From positions 10,613,193 to 10,677,192 of the forward strand of contig OY747702.1 of NCBI GenBank assembly GCA_963556495.2: 64,000 bases of DNA. Reading direction: 5' to 3'. The notes beneath the pieces were generated by a model. It made no database searches. It was not told where the DNA came from and worked only from the letters and a program-made list of their open reading frames with translations. Of the stretch, positions 1 to 12,253 are shown piece by piece; the stretch's first letter is position 1; the number at the start of each line of letters is the position of its first letter. The translations under genes and the position numbers were made by a program. This stretch comes from Valencia hispanica. Lineage: Eukaryota; Chordata; Actinopteri; Cyprinodontiformes; Valenciidae.

Positions 1-408
1 GCAATATTCCTGAGATGAAAGAAGGAAATCCTAGAAACCCGTTTAATAAGGGATTTGAATGTCATGTCTTGGTCATAAATAACACAGAGGTTCATTACAT
101 TATTGTTGTAGGCCAATTTAATACCATATAGATGGAGTCATTGACTAAGCAGTTTGCTTTTTTAGAGCTTCTGGTCCAAAGACGGCAACTTCTGGTTTGA
201 GAAAAAGGTTTAGCATCGTCCATGTTTTATGTCTTCCAGACATGCCTGTAATCTACCTAACTGACTGGATTCATCAGGATTTATGGATAAATATAGTTGC
301 GTATCATCAGCATAACTGTGGAAATTTATCCCATACTGTCTAATGATTTTACCAATTGGAAGCATATATATAGTAAAAAGAATGACAAACTTATAGGCTG
401 ATTTACAT
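1..408 (-). mobile_element. L2 LINE fragment (reverse transcriptase part)
   Basis: Read on the minus strand this matches the reverse-transcriptase region of the L2 copies at 34235-36115 and 57918-62128, covering the stretch around the YADD-type active site and the part just after it. It enters at the window edge, so its 3' side is cut off by the window. The other end stops abruptly near 408, where similarity to 35100-35490 ceases. Many small indels and substitutions close every frame, so it is a dead fragment. L2 is a non-LTR retrotransposon clade common in fish. Confidence 0.85.
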
Positions 409-808
409 CAAATCCTGGTTAAAGAATAGCATATCATCCAACAGCAGTGTGTGACCAAGCAGGTGACCATCATTAGGAAGAGTTGACAGGCTGTTGTGTT
501 TGAGTCCAGAACTCCCACTCACTACTGTTAGTTAAATTAATTAAATACATCTGATACATGTCTTTTTTCATCATACTTTAAATATTTGGCAAGTTTTCTA
601 TGGACACAATCGACATACTCAACTCTGCTGCTCAACCCACAACAGCATTTTCTTTAAGATGGTGGCACCATTTAAACAAACTCAAACAGGCTTACCAGTG
701 GTAATAAATGTATTGCCAAGATGCATTGGCACAAAGAAATAATTAACCAAACACCATTTTTATTACTTTTCTGCAAAGTTTACATAAAAACCAATGAAGT
801 CCTTTTCC
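409..808. other. Unassigned sequence
   Basis: AT-rich sequence with no convincing open frame or repeat structure that I recognise. Confidence 0.5.
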
Positions 809-816
809 ATCTCAGT

Positions 817-1529
817 TAGGCCTGTAGCGCTGCATCGACGACTCGGTTCTAAAAAATCGTTGACGTCAAATCCGGTAGTTGACGCACCACGTCCACTAGC
901 CACATGCACGTGAGTGACCAAAAAAAAACCAGCATGAAGAACTAAACTCGGTCTCAAACAACCCCTCAGGCTCAGCAGCCTGCACTCCCAAACTCTACAT
1001 GTCACCAGAACGCAACCCGTCGCCCTACCATAAAGGTGTGGGAATACTTTAAACGCATCCATAACTTCAAGGTATAGTTATTTGTAGTCTTTGCAAGATG
1101 GATCTGGCATATGACACTAGCACAAATTCTATGTGGGAGCATCTGAAGCGGAGGCATCCCATTATTACTTGGGACGCTGGAGAACAGAAGTAATTAACGT
1201 TACTATCGCCAATGTTTGCTAAACTAATTGCACGTTTGTGTAACGTGTGCTTGAGCTCTGGTGCGAGCTAACTGTGTTTGGTTTCTGCTAATACCTAGTG
1301 ACTAAACAGCTGTGTTTAGCTAACATTAGTTAGAAATAGCATATAATGCCGTCATGAATGGGAACGGTGGCTAACTTACATCTAACAGAACACAGCTATC
1401 TAGTCACAAGGCATACGGCCAATTGGCATCACCAAAGGGACGAGCTGCTAGTCATTAGAATAGTCGACTATTTGATCAAATAATTGCCCGAATAATCGTT
1501 TAAAAAATAATCGTTTACCCCCAGCCCTA
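817..1529 (+). mobile_element. hAT-type DNA transposon, internally deleted
   Basis: The element starts TAGGCCTGTAGC and ends CCAGCCCTA, an imperfect inverted pair of the hAT type. It is flanked by a perfect 8-bp target duplication, ATCTCAGT, at 809-816 and 1530-1537. Eight-bp duplications are diagnostic of the hAT superfamily. At 713 bp it is far too short for a full transposase, and only a BED-finger remnant survives inside. The right end carries the repeated AATCGTTTA-type motif common at fish hAT termini. Confidence 0.85.
1034..1170 (+). pseudogene. BED zinc-finger remnant of a hAT transposase
   Basis: A short translation reads KVWEYFKR near 1035-1060. After a break it continues as C-S-L-C-K from 1083 and then SMWEHLKRRHP to about 1170. 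This is the C-x2-C...H-x4-H pattern of a BED finger, the DNA-binding module at the N terminus of hAT transposases and of ZBED-type host genes. The aromatic start, the Cys pair and the HLKRRH ending are all visible. The two halves are in different frames, and no catalytic domain follows before the element ends at 1529, so nothing functional can be made. Confidence 0.7.
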
Positions 1530-1537
1530 ATCTCAGT

Positions 1538-2400
1538 TGACTAAAACCTTTGCTTAAGATACATTCACACCAGCCTTGTTTATTCAATAATGATCAGATC
1601 CTTGCTTGTTTGCCCAGAAAGTTTGGTTTCTTCTGGGAGGTATGAATGCACTGTCAAACTCTGATGTGGACCAAAAAAAGCGAACTCTGGTCCGCCTAAA
1701 AACCGAGGTCTCGACTTGGTTGAAGCAAACTGTGTAGCGGTTGGATTGCATATGTGAATACCAAGCAGGCCAGGACTGATCTATAAGCAGGAAATGGACT
1801 GTAACACTGGGCATTCTGGGTAAATACAACCAAAACCGCCGCGCAACAACTCTGCCCTGTTCTTTGCTCATGCTGAGCCCATTGCTGCAATTGTCTGGCA
1901 CATTTGCCAAAGACAACAGAGCGATCCTAAAACAGCTCAAATCTGATGCCGCTTTACATTTTAATTCAATTAAATTCTGTTCATTTATAATGTGCCAACT
2001 CACAACACATGTCATCTCAAGGCACAAGTCATTTCAATTCTATCATGCATACATTTCACGGAACAGGAAGTCTCCACCACCACGGGCGAGTAGGTAAACA
2101 TGTTGCTCAAAAGTTTTGGTTTGTTTAAGAAAGAGCAGCGTACCAGCTAGAAAAAAGCAACAGTATTGCAATTTTATTCCCCAATCGAACCGAGTTGTAC
2201 AGGTCAAGAATTGAAAATAATTTATTGTGGTTCAGAGTTTTTACATTGAAGAAACCTGGGTTTTTAACAGAAGTGTGTACCTTCTTTGGATACACAGATA
2301 TAGGTTTAGTCTTTTTCTTAATGTTTTGTGTGTGGTTCTTGCTTTATTGCTGTTCTTACTTTAAATGCTTTGTCTGTGTTTAACTGCTATTTTTCTTTTA
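1538..2400. other. Unassigned, probably old repeat
   Basis: The part from about 1600 to 1860 repeats the theme of 'accaaa...gaactctggtcc', which resembles old non-autonomous DNA elements of fish, but no matched ends or target duplication were found. A 147-codon minus-strand open stretch (1584-2027) has no recognisable motif. Confidence 0.35.
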
Positions 2401-2490
2401 CCTCTTAATCATGTAAAGCACCTTGAATTACCTTGTTGTTGAAAGTGTGCCATACAAATAAAATTGCCTTACATTGCCTTGCCTTAATGC
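2401..2490 (+). mobile_element. LINE 3' tail with TTGCC repeats
   Basis: The sequence runs from 'gtaaagcaccttgaat' through an 'acaaataaaattgcc' segment and ends in short TTGCC-type repeats. This layout matches the 3' end of fish L2-like LINEs, which finish in a short tandem repeat rather than poly(A). The same tail recurs at 26290-26345. No coding part is attached. Confidence 0.55.
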
Positions 2491-4410
2491 ATTTTAAGAC
2501 TTTTCGCCTGTCAGCAGTTACAGTCTGTTTCACTTGTTTTGAAGGACGATTCACAGCTTTTTAAAGCTGATATTTGTAATATTTCAAAAGGAGGCAGCAG
2601 GCTAAATAATTGATAAGAAAAAGAATCCATGGCTATTTTGAAGGATTTATGTACAGGAGCTAAACCTGCAGTGCGTGCAAAAAAGCTGATTCAGAAGGAA
2701 TCTATTGGTCCACTGTGTCTGAGCATGGCAGTGGAGCTAAATGCTTAACTGTACCCAGTGTAGCTGAGGAAACATAGAGACATAAATAAGCGTCGATCTG
2801 CTTGTAAGAGAAGTATTTATCAGGTAGAATTGATTGCAGGTTGCCATGCCAGCCTGACTGCACATTCAACAGTCATGAAAATTTACTGAGCGCAAAGAGA
2901 AGCTTGTAAAGGTTCAACACACAGAAGAAAATGAAAGCTGCCAAAAGAGAGCAGAAGGGCAGGAACCGTCGACTATCCAGAAGTTCACAAACAGAAACGT
3001 ACCTGTGTTTTCCAGCTTATGATTGTTTGCCGCAGTTATAAAGAGCTTGAAATGTTTGCAACTTTCATATTTCAAGCTCTTATTGACCTGTCTTTACAGT
3101 GATCAAATTATTTCTCTCAAATAAGGAGTGCTTCATTTGAAGTGCTTTCAACATCCCTGACAAGGCTGGGGAGTAATCATTTTCTTAGTATGACTGCCAG
3201 GTTTTGCCTAGTGCCCCTATCAGAGCTTCCATCTTATTCTACAGAGTTCATGGCTTAAAAAAACACTTCACAAAGAAAAGGTTTGAAGTGCGGTAGGAGA
3301 GGGGGGGAAGTCGATCTCCTTTGATTCCTGTTTGGAAAAAGACAGAACCTCGACCTGGCGAATCGGACCTTTTTTTTTCTTTTCTTTTGCGACACCAGGG
3401 ATTTTGATATTCGAGGGCGTCAAATGTTTGGAACCTGTTGGAGTTTCAGACCTTGTTCTCAGGCTCTTCAGGTTGCTGAGGTCCCTGGAGTTTTTAGTGG
3501 AAACTGTCAATCGTATTACCGTTAATAGCTTTGGTGGTGTAAGGGAGAGAGAGGGAGAGCACATCCATCTGCTGGGTTTGAAGGGGGAGAGTGGGAGAGA
3601 TGATTGGAGATTTGATTTGGTTCATCTTTTTACTGTGAAATAGGGATCCTCCTTGACAGATGAAAAACATACCTTACAGTACTTTCTGCAAGAATGTTTG
3701 ATGTGACATTTGTGACTTTTGTTCCCTCTTGATATTGAAATTAATAAATTTTAAATTGACGTTTATTTTGAAAGGTCTAGGAAGTTTATTTGCACTCCAG
3801 AAATGAGCTATTGGTGAAAGGTACTTGCTAACCTGGGCATTGCGCGGAGAACATGTTAAATAGAGTAGTGGAATTCTGAATATACAGTCACTGTTCTTAT
3901 TCTATCCCACCCCCATAATTGCTAAGAAAATAATTGGTCTGTTTGGGCTGGTGAACGATAGTTGTGCAACCTCATCACATTTGGACCAAGGAGGGCAATC
4001 CACCAGAGGAGGAACAACAAGACAAATGCAGTTTGATTTGCGCCCCTCTTACACACAACCTCCAATACAAGTCAGAAGTCCTATAGAATATTTACAAAAG
4101 CAGAGACTTAAGCAGAACAAATGCCCTCTTTCACTCCACTCATCCCCTTCATTCCTTTTTATGACCTCTGTTTATTCCGTATGTCTTTCTCATTACTTTC
4201 TTTAACCCTTTTGATTCCACTCATCCTCCTAAACATTTTGCCCTCATCATGATCTCTCTCGATGACCTGTTTTACCCCACTCACCCTCTGTATTCCTCTT
4301 TACAAGTCATGTTCATCCAACTCACAGGTTGTCATCAATCCTTGCCGGATTAATGACTACCTGACAAGCAAAAAAGAATACACTTTTTCTCGTGGACAGC
4401 TTAGTTAGTA
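2491..4410. other. Unassigned sequence
   Basis: No gene or repeat identified. Two overlapping open stretches on opposite strands (3268-3643) have low-complexity composition, lack recognisable motifs and are not supported as genes. From about 3940 the sequence may already belong to the LINE fragment that follows. Confidence 0.4.
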
Positions 4411-4414
4411 ACTT

Positions 4415-4840
4415 CTCCAAATGTACTCCTCCACCTCACCCCCATCCCCTCTATCCATCTCGAACTCGGTTAACAAGATGGTAGATAAATTTCACTCTAA
4501 AATTTCAGACATCATTGATACCATTGCTCCAACTAAAGTTAAAGTAGTCTCAGGTAGAAAGAAGTCTCAGTGGACTTCACTGGTTTGTGGGGAAAAAAGG
4601 GAGTGTCTCCAGGTTCTACAAAGACAGACTCAACAGATATCACTTAACTTTGAAAGATGCAAGGGAATCATTCTTTTCTGAAATCATTAACAGAAACATT
4701 AATAATGCGCAGGCTTTAATTGCAACACTTTATTTGCAGCCCCTGAACTAAATTCCACCAGAGCTTGACTCAGATGATGCTCAACTTTCTAATCCATCTC
4801 CCCCATCATCATGCCTTGTTTTATTTGATTAAACCAGTGA
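4415..4840 (+). mobile_element. L2/CR1-like LINE ORF2 fragment
   Basis: The translation includes KFHSKISDIIDTIAP, then VKVVSGRKKSQW, then, after frame changes, a stretch resembling SEIINRNINNA. This is the linker region between the endonuclease and reverse-transcriptase domains of L2-like LINE ORF2. A related fragment lies at 17400-17640. Frames are broken several times and no reverse-transcriptase motif follows, so this is a short relic. Confidence 0.6.
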
Positions 4841-5473
4841 AAACACATTGCTGTGCACATTACGGTTCTTGCACAAGGACAGGAGGTATATATGTAAATC
4901 CCATTAATACTGGAGTGCGCAATCATCTATGGCTTGTTCTGTACTTTCATTACCCTGGATAATGCTGTAAGATGAGTGTTTGCTGATGTCATTCATTTCT
5001 GAACTGCTGAAGTGGCTGCCAGAATGCTAGCAGTCTCAAATATCTCTGCCCTATTTTTGTTCAGACTAATAGAAAATGCTGCGTAAGAAAGCTTTGAATA
5101 CCCTAAACCAATGATTGTAGTTCAAAAGCCCTGTCTTTTAGTGATATACCTAGCATGTCACAGGGATAAGACGGTGCAGGTGCATAATGTGACAATGTAG
5201 CAGTTGACATTTGGGCAGGACCTTACAGGTTTAGCTAACGTGCTGCTGAAGCCTTTCTTGTGAAAGGGGTAGTGCAGCGTTTCTGACATAAAGGCCAGCC
5301 TCTGGGAATTGAAGAGCATGATTTTCATAGTGTAAGCTGTACATCAAACAGCTTTGGTCCTGAGTGAAAAGGTAAAAGAGAATTGAGGCCCTGGAGCTAG
5401 CTGCTGCTTGTCAGGCTTTCTGTTTTATCTTTAAAATAATGGCCTGCTACGAGAATATGCCATGTAACTTTCC
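4841..5473. other. Unassigned sequence
   Basis: No coding or repeat signal recognised. Confidence 0.45.
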
Positions 5474-5477
5474 TTAA

Positions 5478-5909
5478 AGGGGACATGTTATGCAAATTTC
5501 ACATTTATCATGCTTTTGTGTTGCCATTTGGCTCCCTGGAGCCTCTATAAGCACTCAAAACATCAACAAAAACCATCCATCCTTTTTTATTTTTTAAAGT
5601 TTTGCTGTCAGAAATCTTGTGCTTCTACAAGCCGTTTGAGAAAGTGCCTTATTGTGATGTCACAAGAAGCGGAATTTGCATATAAATGCCCCTCACATGT
5701 CAAACCCCGCCCATCAATACCAGTTTTATGCTATTCTCATTTGTGGCAAACCCACAGCCTAGTAACAAGATGGGCGTGTTCTACAACCGCTAATCTGCAT
5801 AAAGTGACAGAGCCTTCTAAACAGCACATTCTAAAAGGGACTGTAATTGTCAAGAATTGAGCTAGTGACATCGCTCTATGTGAGAGTGATTTTGTGCAAT
5901 ATGTTTCCT
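5478..5909. mobile_element. Short TTAA-type non-autonomous DNA element
   Basis: The ends AGGGGACATGTTATGC (left) and GCAATATGTTTCCT (right) form an imperfect inverted pair. Both sides are flanked by TTAA (5474-5477 and 5910-5913), the target of piggyBac- and Kolobok-like transposases. There is no coding capacity. It is related by style, not by sequence, to the TTAA elements at 43226-44294 and 62744-63455. Confidence 0.6.
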
Positions 5910-5913
5910 TTAA

Positions 5914-6395
5914 AAACAGAGCTTTGGAGAAGTCTAAGTGGACACTGTTAATTTGTATCCAGTCCCTTTTGTTTGAAAACAGAGTCCCCCCTTGTGTAAT
6001 TTAATCTCAATATCTATCCAGCTGTTCTATGAAGGCTTCAGAGGTTTGTTAGAGAACATTAGAGAACGAACGGCATCATAAAGACCAAGGACCACAGCTT
6101 CCTTGAGCTTCACAGCTATCCTCCTAAACTGACAGACTTGACAAGAAAAAGATTCATTGGGGAAGCAGCTCTGAGGCCCATGGGAGCTGGAGGAGCTGCA
6201 GAGATTCACAGCACAGCTGTGAGAACTTGTAGTCATACATGCCACACATCTGGGGTACAGGAAAAAAGTAATTGTTGTCAGTAAGTCATTAGAGGTCCTG
6301 TTTGAGTTTGCTATACAATACATAGAGGAGACACAACAAAAAATCAGAGGAAGAAGCTCAGGTCAGATGGAACAAAAAATGCAAAATGCTACATG
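5914..6395. other. Unassigned sequence
   Basis: Nothing recognised. A 98-codon minus-strand open stretch (6027-6323) has no motif. Confidence 0.4.
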
Positions 6396-6570
6396 TCATG
6401 GAAAATTCTTACTGCAAAAGACTTGAGACTGGGGTGGAGGGTTAGCTTCCATCAGGACAATGACCCTAAACATGCATACAGAGCTATAAGAGTTCTTTAG
6501 GTCAAAGCATATTCATGTATTAGAATGGTCAAGTCAAAGTCCAGACCTAAGCTTTTTTTGTGGAGCTAGT
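6396..6570 (+). mobile_element. Tc1-like transposase fragment
   Basis: A degraded stretch reads like the catalytic region of a Tc1-like transposase. 'catcaggacaatgaccc' encodes the QDNDPKH-type motif around the second catalytic Asp, and 'caaagtccagacctaa' encodes the SPDL part before the third acidic residue. No inverted repeats were found around it. Confidence 0.6.
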
Positions 6571-7019
6571 TACCTTTAATTGAGAGTGACCTGATGGAAA
6601 AGGAGACAGAGAGAGAAGGGAATGGCATTTAATAAATGCCTGTGGCCAGGACATCTTAATCAAGGCCCCACAGCCTCATTTTGACCTCTGAGCCAGGCCT
6701 CAAGTATAGACTTAAATTCAACTAATCAGTCAATGGTATGACTTGAAAACAGGGACTCATAGACAATCTGCATCCATTCTAACTGAATTTGAATTGTTTT
6801 GCAAAGACGAATGGGCAGGAATTTCTGTTACTAGATGTGTAAAGCTGGTAGAGACACAGCCCAAATGATTAGCTGCTGTAACTGCAGCAAAAGGTGCTTT
6901 AACAAAGCATCGACTCGGTGAGGCCGAATACAAAGCCGGATCATAAATATTGACTACTTTGTTTCAGTTTTTATAATACAATCTCAGTTAAACAACTTGG
7001 AGTTGTAAAATGTGAAATG
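6571..7019. other. Unassigned sequence
   Basis: No feature recognised. Confidence 0.4.
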
Positions 7020-8504
7020 CAGTATCGTGCAAAAGTCTTAGGCAGGTGTGAAAAAGTGCAGTAAACGAATAATGCTTTCAGAAATATAAATATTGATTGT
7101 TTATTTTTATCAGTTTACAAAATCCAAAGTGAGCAAACAAAAGAAAAATCAATATCTGAGGACTACCTTTTGCCTTCAAACCAGCATCACTTCTTATATA
7201 TAAAGTCAGGGATTTTGTAGGATTATAGTCGGGTGTATGATCAACCAATTATACCAAACAGGTGCTAATGATCATCAATGTCACATGTAGGTTGAAACAC
7301 AGTCATTAACTGAAACAGAAACAGCTCTGTAGGAGGCTTAAAACAGCCAAACTCTGCTACCAAGGTGAGGTTGTGGAAGATAGTTTCATGTCATGGCAAG
7401 ATTGAGCACGGCAACAAGACACAAAGTAATTATACGGCATCAGCAAGGTCTCTCCCAGACAAAGGTTTCAAAGCAGACTGGGGTTTCAAGATGTGCTGTT
7501 CAAGCTCTTTTGAAGAATCTCAAACAAACTGGCAATGTGGAGGAACTAAGACGCAGTGGTCGACCAAGGAAACTTGAAATACACATCAAGCTTATGTTGA
7601 ATGTTGAAATCTGAAGATGTCCAGCAGTGCCATCAGCTCAGAACTGGCAGAAGTCTGGCCAGAGGAGGTCTTCATGGAAGAGTTGCAGCCAAAAAGCCAT
7701 ACCTCCGACATGGAAACAATGCCAAGCGACTCAAGTATGCATTAAAACATAGGAACAGGGGGAGCAGACCAATGGCAGTAGGTGCTCTGGACTGATTAGT
7801 CAAAATTTGAAAAATGTGGCTGTAGCAGAAGGCAGTTTGTCCGTCGAAGAGCTGGAGAGCTGTACAATAATGAGTGTCTGCAGGCAACAGTGAAGCATGG
7901 TAGAGGTTACTTGAACGTTTGGGGCTCAATTTCAGCTAATTGAGTTGGAGATTTGGTCAGGATTAATGCTGTTCTCATTGCTAAGAAATACAGACAGATA
8001 CTTATTTATTATGCAAATACCATTAGGGAGGTGTATGATTGGCCCCAAATTTATTCTGCAGCAGGACAACGACCCAAAACATACAGCCAAAGTAATTAAG
8101 AACTATCTTCAGCATAAAGAATAACAAGAAGTCCTGGAAGTGATGGTATGGCCCCCACAGAGCCCTGATCTTAACATCATGGAGTGTGTCTTGGATTACA
8201 TGAAGAGACAGAAGGATGTGAGGAAGCCTACATCCACAGAAGATCTGTGGTTAGTTCTCCAAGATGTTTGGAACAACCTAACAGCCGAGTTCCTTCAAAA
8301 ACAGTAAGTTTACCTTGAAGAATTGATGGCGTTTTGAAGGCAAGGGTTGGTCACACCAAATACTGATTTAATTTAAATGTATCTTTTGTTCATTCACTGC
8401 ATTTTGTTGAGTGATGAAAATAAATGATTAACACTTCCATTTTTAAAAGCAATCTTTGTTTACAGCATTTTTTTCACACCTGCCTAAAACTTTGCACAAT
8501 ACTG
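7020..8504 (+). mobile_element. Tc1-like DNA transposon, nearly full length, decayed
   Basis: The ends CAGTATCGTGCAAAAGTC and GTGCAAAGTTTTAGG (the right end read inward) are matching inverted repeats, continuing as 'aggcaggtgtgaaaaa' on both sides. At about 1.49 kb it has the size of a complete Tc1-like element. The dinucleotides outside the ends are no longer TA on both sides, so either they have mutated or the ends are off by a base or two. Inside lies a broken transposase gene (7393-8320). Confidence 0.85.
7393..8320 (+). pseudogene. Tc1-like transposase pseudogene
   Basis: The first frame, from ATG at 7393, gives MARLSTATRHKVIIRHQQG and continues through the two helix-turn-helix units and the GRPRK linker that bind the inverted repeats. 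It stops at 7612-7614. Later pieces are visible in shifted frames: a catalytic-core segment near 7850-7950, QQDNDPKHTAKVIKNYL at about 8060-8110 (second catalytic Asp), and SPDLNIMEC near 8160-8190 (third catalytic region, where SPDLNPIE is usual). Several stops and frameshifts separate these parts, so no active transposase is made. Confidence 0.8.
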
Positions 8505-9670
8505 CAGTTCTCTGTCTGCTCAAAAAACGCCATGGCTTAATTTGAGTAAATTATGTATTTAGCCAAAGCTTTAGAAAGAGAATTACTTAATTACGGTATC
8601 TACTTTATCCAAGTTTTATTGAAGTAGTTTTTCCTCCTCTCTTTCTCCCTAACTTTAATTACTTTGTACTACCAAAGACACATGCTGGGTTTGTTTTCCC
8701 TCACATTCATATAAACCAGTGTCTTTATATTTTCATTATAATTATACATCAACTCATGGATCCAAGTCACCGATGCTCATCATGGGGTTGGTGCTTATGC
8801 ATGTACATTTGCAGTTGCAGAAGTAAAAACAAGCCCTCCAAGCCAATTAAGGGTTGCCACATCAGCAATAAAAGGCCAATCTCCCAGCCCTGTTGAACAG
8901 TGTGGGGTTAATAAACACAGCCTAACCATAGGCTCCAGGCAGGCATCCGTTTCTGTAAAGTGTCAACTTTGCTAACTTATTTCTCTGTATTTGTCTAATG
9001 AGAGCAACGGCCACAGCAGGCACATTGAAACGTCACAGTCGGAGAGCATCAGCGAACGTCTTATTAGGATTGATGTGCTGCAAAGTACGGAAAGACAGAG
9101 AACCCACCCAGGCAAAAGTAAAATAGAGCTATATCACATTATAATCTAAAAACTTTATTGTACTTTACTTTTTTTTTCAAATATACTTTCACGTTTTTAC
9201 AACATATTCTTCTAGTTTGAACAATATAATATGTTATCACACCATCCATGTTTATCAAGTAACCAAAACCTTTCAATTTCTTCCAATATAAATATGTTGT
9301 AGCAACATGATGATATATTGTACAAACAATGAAACTTTTATGTCAAATTTGATATCGTTTATTGTTAGAACATAACATATGTTTACCATTTCAAATAATA
9401 AAGTTGATGACTGTGCAGAGAAGTGGTTGAGAAAATGTCTCGTTTACAGGAACTGATTAAGTTCTATTTCATTCTTGGTTTGAGCCATGAAGATATTTTG
9501 CAGTTATTCAGAAGCTTGGGTAGTATGGTAATTATCACCCTAATCATTTTGACAGTCCACTTATGCTTATCGGCAAGGCCATTTGCATATTAGCTCAATT
9601 TTTAGCCCTGAGTTAACTTTTTTAGTTTGAAGCTATATATTTAACTAACTAGTTTAGCCTAACTACTTAT
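8505..9670. other. Unassigned AT-rich sequence
   Basis: No feature recognised on either strand. Confidence 0.45.
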
Positions 9671-10640
9671 GTACCGTAAATTTCAGACTATAAGCCGCTA
9701 CTTTTTTCACATGCTTTGGATACTCTGGGGGGCACTATAGCAGGAAGGAGACAGACATGGTGGGAAAAATTAAGAAGAAGACACTACCTGTACTTTTTTT
9801 ATGCACACACCCTAATCATGGAAAACACACAAAGAAATTTAGCTTTTAAGTTAAAGGCAATCTGGTCGTCAAAGAAGTAAATAGAGCTACTGCAGGTTAG
9901 CTTGGTATCAATGATTCGATAGTGAGACGTTGGAGGAGGCAGCAGAAAGAACTGAATCAGTGTAAAAAGATGACAAAAGCTTTCAGAGGACATACAGACA
10001 CTGAAGACGACTTTAGTGAGGAAGATGAAGATAGTGACCAATGACTTTTCTGGTTGGCGAAAGTATGTCTTATTTTTAACCAGGCATGTCACTGTTGTGT
10101 TGTGTTGGTGCCATACTGCCGATTCTCAGGCAGAGTTGAAGAAAAAAGCATGTCTTAAATTAAAACTAGAAAACAACTCAGATCTCCACCAGGGCCGCTC
10201 ATTCCCCCCCCCCTCCTCCCCGATTTGTTATCTAATTCTAACTTTCGGTACTTTCCAATATAAAATGTCTGTTAATGAGACGCATGGCTGTGGTCTTCCA
10301 GAAGAGAGTTTAGATTCGGCGCTGCTGTGTGAGGGGAGCTCTCTAACACGGTCGAGGAGTGGAGGTTAGCACCGCTGGTCGGTGGGTGGGTACGCGCTTC
10401 ATGTCGGATCAACTCCAAGATTAAATCAGTTGTTCCTGGTCCCATTGCGGACATTTCCAGATAAAAGGTTATGGACGGATTTCCATGAAATTGAGTTATG
10501 TTGCTAACAGACATACGAATAAACAGACAGGCACAAAAACATTACCTCCTATCAGAGGTAATTAAAAATCTTCCGTGTAAACATCCCATGTTACAGCATG
10601 AAAATGTGTAGCTTATATTTAGGTGCGCCCTATATCTAAA
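9671..10640 (+). mobile_element. Non-autonomous DNA element, copy 1
   Basis: The element begins TACCGTAAATTTCAGAC followed by TATAAGCCGC, a start seen in a common fish DNA-repeat family. It shares several hundred bases of collinear sequence with 41750-42858, including the 'gaggaagatgaagatag' region and the later 'gctggtcggtgggtgg' region. The right end is degraded around 10600-10640. The interior holds only short open stretches. One acidic run (DDFSEEDEDSD) may be a relic of a transposase, but this is a guess. Confidence 0.6.
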
Positions 10641-12253
10641 TATTTAGTTTGAGGCTAAACATGTATTTAGTGAACCAAATATTTAGCTTGCTAATTAATT
10701 ATTTAGTTGTAATTAAATATTTAATTAAAGAATTCAAGGATTCAATGATTCCTTGAATCCTTAAAACTATGACATTTAGAAATTAATGAATAGCATGGGG
10801 AAAATATGACTTAGAAAAGTGAACTCCCATTTTCTTTCCCCTATGACACGCTAAATAGCTAAAATTGTTGCAGTTATTTTTCACTGTGTAACTTTACAAA
10901 CACCACTTCATATGAAATAAAGGTAAAGTTTGAGGACTCCCAACTATCACTAAAGTCTGCCGTGCGATCCCTATTCTATGGCTCCATATAACTTGACAGT
11001 GAAATGCCTCGTTAAAATCAAGACTCTAAAGACAGAGGACTGCTTGTCCACAGGTTTGTTTATTAATGCTGCAAGGAAGGTGAAACTGAACTATAGAAAG
11101 CATAATCAACTCTGTTTGCCCATTCCATTACATGTACAACTAAAAACCCATTAGTTAGAAATAAACTGAACTTTCTTTCAACAAACTGCACGTATAAAAC
11201 TCTGTTTTGTATTGGCATTTCATAAAGTTTGTATAGACACATACCTCTTCACTTATGTTTCTGAAGCACATTAACCAGGCTGACAAAATTTATTGATAAT
11301 AATGTCCCACCGGCAATAAATGTGTTTTTACAAAATAACATTTACCAAAAATGATTATCTGAAATTACACACAGAAACATGTTCCAATAGTCAAGTTTCA
11401 ACCTTTTCATTGACTTTGACAAAAGTTCAGATTACTTACAATTTTCTTCTCCATAAACAGATTCTACAAAAACAGTTCAATCCAAAGGTTGATCATTTGC
11501 CAAGTCACCACTAGACATTTGACAATTATTTTAAAGTAATTCTAACATGTAAACTATTGTATGTGCAATGCTAGGGAAAGGACTTGTTTAGATGTAGAAA
11601 ATACAGATAAATAGGATGTAAATCATTTCCTAAATTGTTGTAAATTTATTTCATCAAATTTAAAAGGACATATTCAAAAACTTTACTGAATGCCATAAAA
11701 TACAATAAAAGTAATTAAAGCTTCAAGTTTAACAAGTTTTTACATTAGTGTACTCATTAAAATCTTCGGCATGGTTTCTAGTCTTGTACACGTCTGCCCA
11801 CATCTTACTTCATTATCATAAAATCAAGGTTGACGTAAGGCTCTTTTAACTTAAAACCCTTATTCCTCCTTTTCATTTACACTCTACGAGACCATTCTAA
11901 GAACTAAAATACCTAAATACCTATATATTCTGCAAAGATCAGATTAAGGTACATTTTATTCAAAATTTGCATCTTAGGTTCTTGGAGGCATCTAGTGGGA
12001 TTTAAATATGCTCACTGAGAGAATGATGTGAAGCACAGAGTTAAGCAGTGAACATGTATAATCTGATTTTTACATAATATGGCGTACATGCTGACTGGCG
12101 ATAAACATGCAAATTATTCAGTTTGCAAGAAGCTGGAACATTTAGACCCACCACCAGAGGCCAAGCAGTCAGTGACAAAAGGAGGGTGTCTAGCTTTATT
12201 TTTAGAGTTTCACTTATCAGTGCATAAATAACTTGATGTGGTTTTTACTAGTG
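10641..12253. other. Unassigned AT-rich sequence
   Basis: No coding or mobile-element signal recognised. Confidence 0.45.

Noticed and set aside
1584..2027. 147-codon minus-strand open frame
   Set aside because: No recognisable domain; the DNA resembles an old non-autonomous repeat and the frame probably arose by chance.
3268..3643. Overlapping open frames of about 100 codons on both strands
   Set aside because: Low-complexity composition, no motif, no splice context and no match in style to any known protein.
7020..7021. TA target duplication for the Tc1-like element at 7 kb
   Set aside because: The bases next to the ends are TG on the left and CA on the right, so no TA duplication can be claimed.
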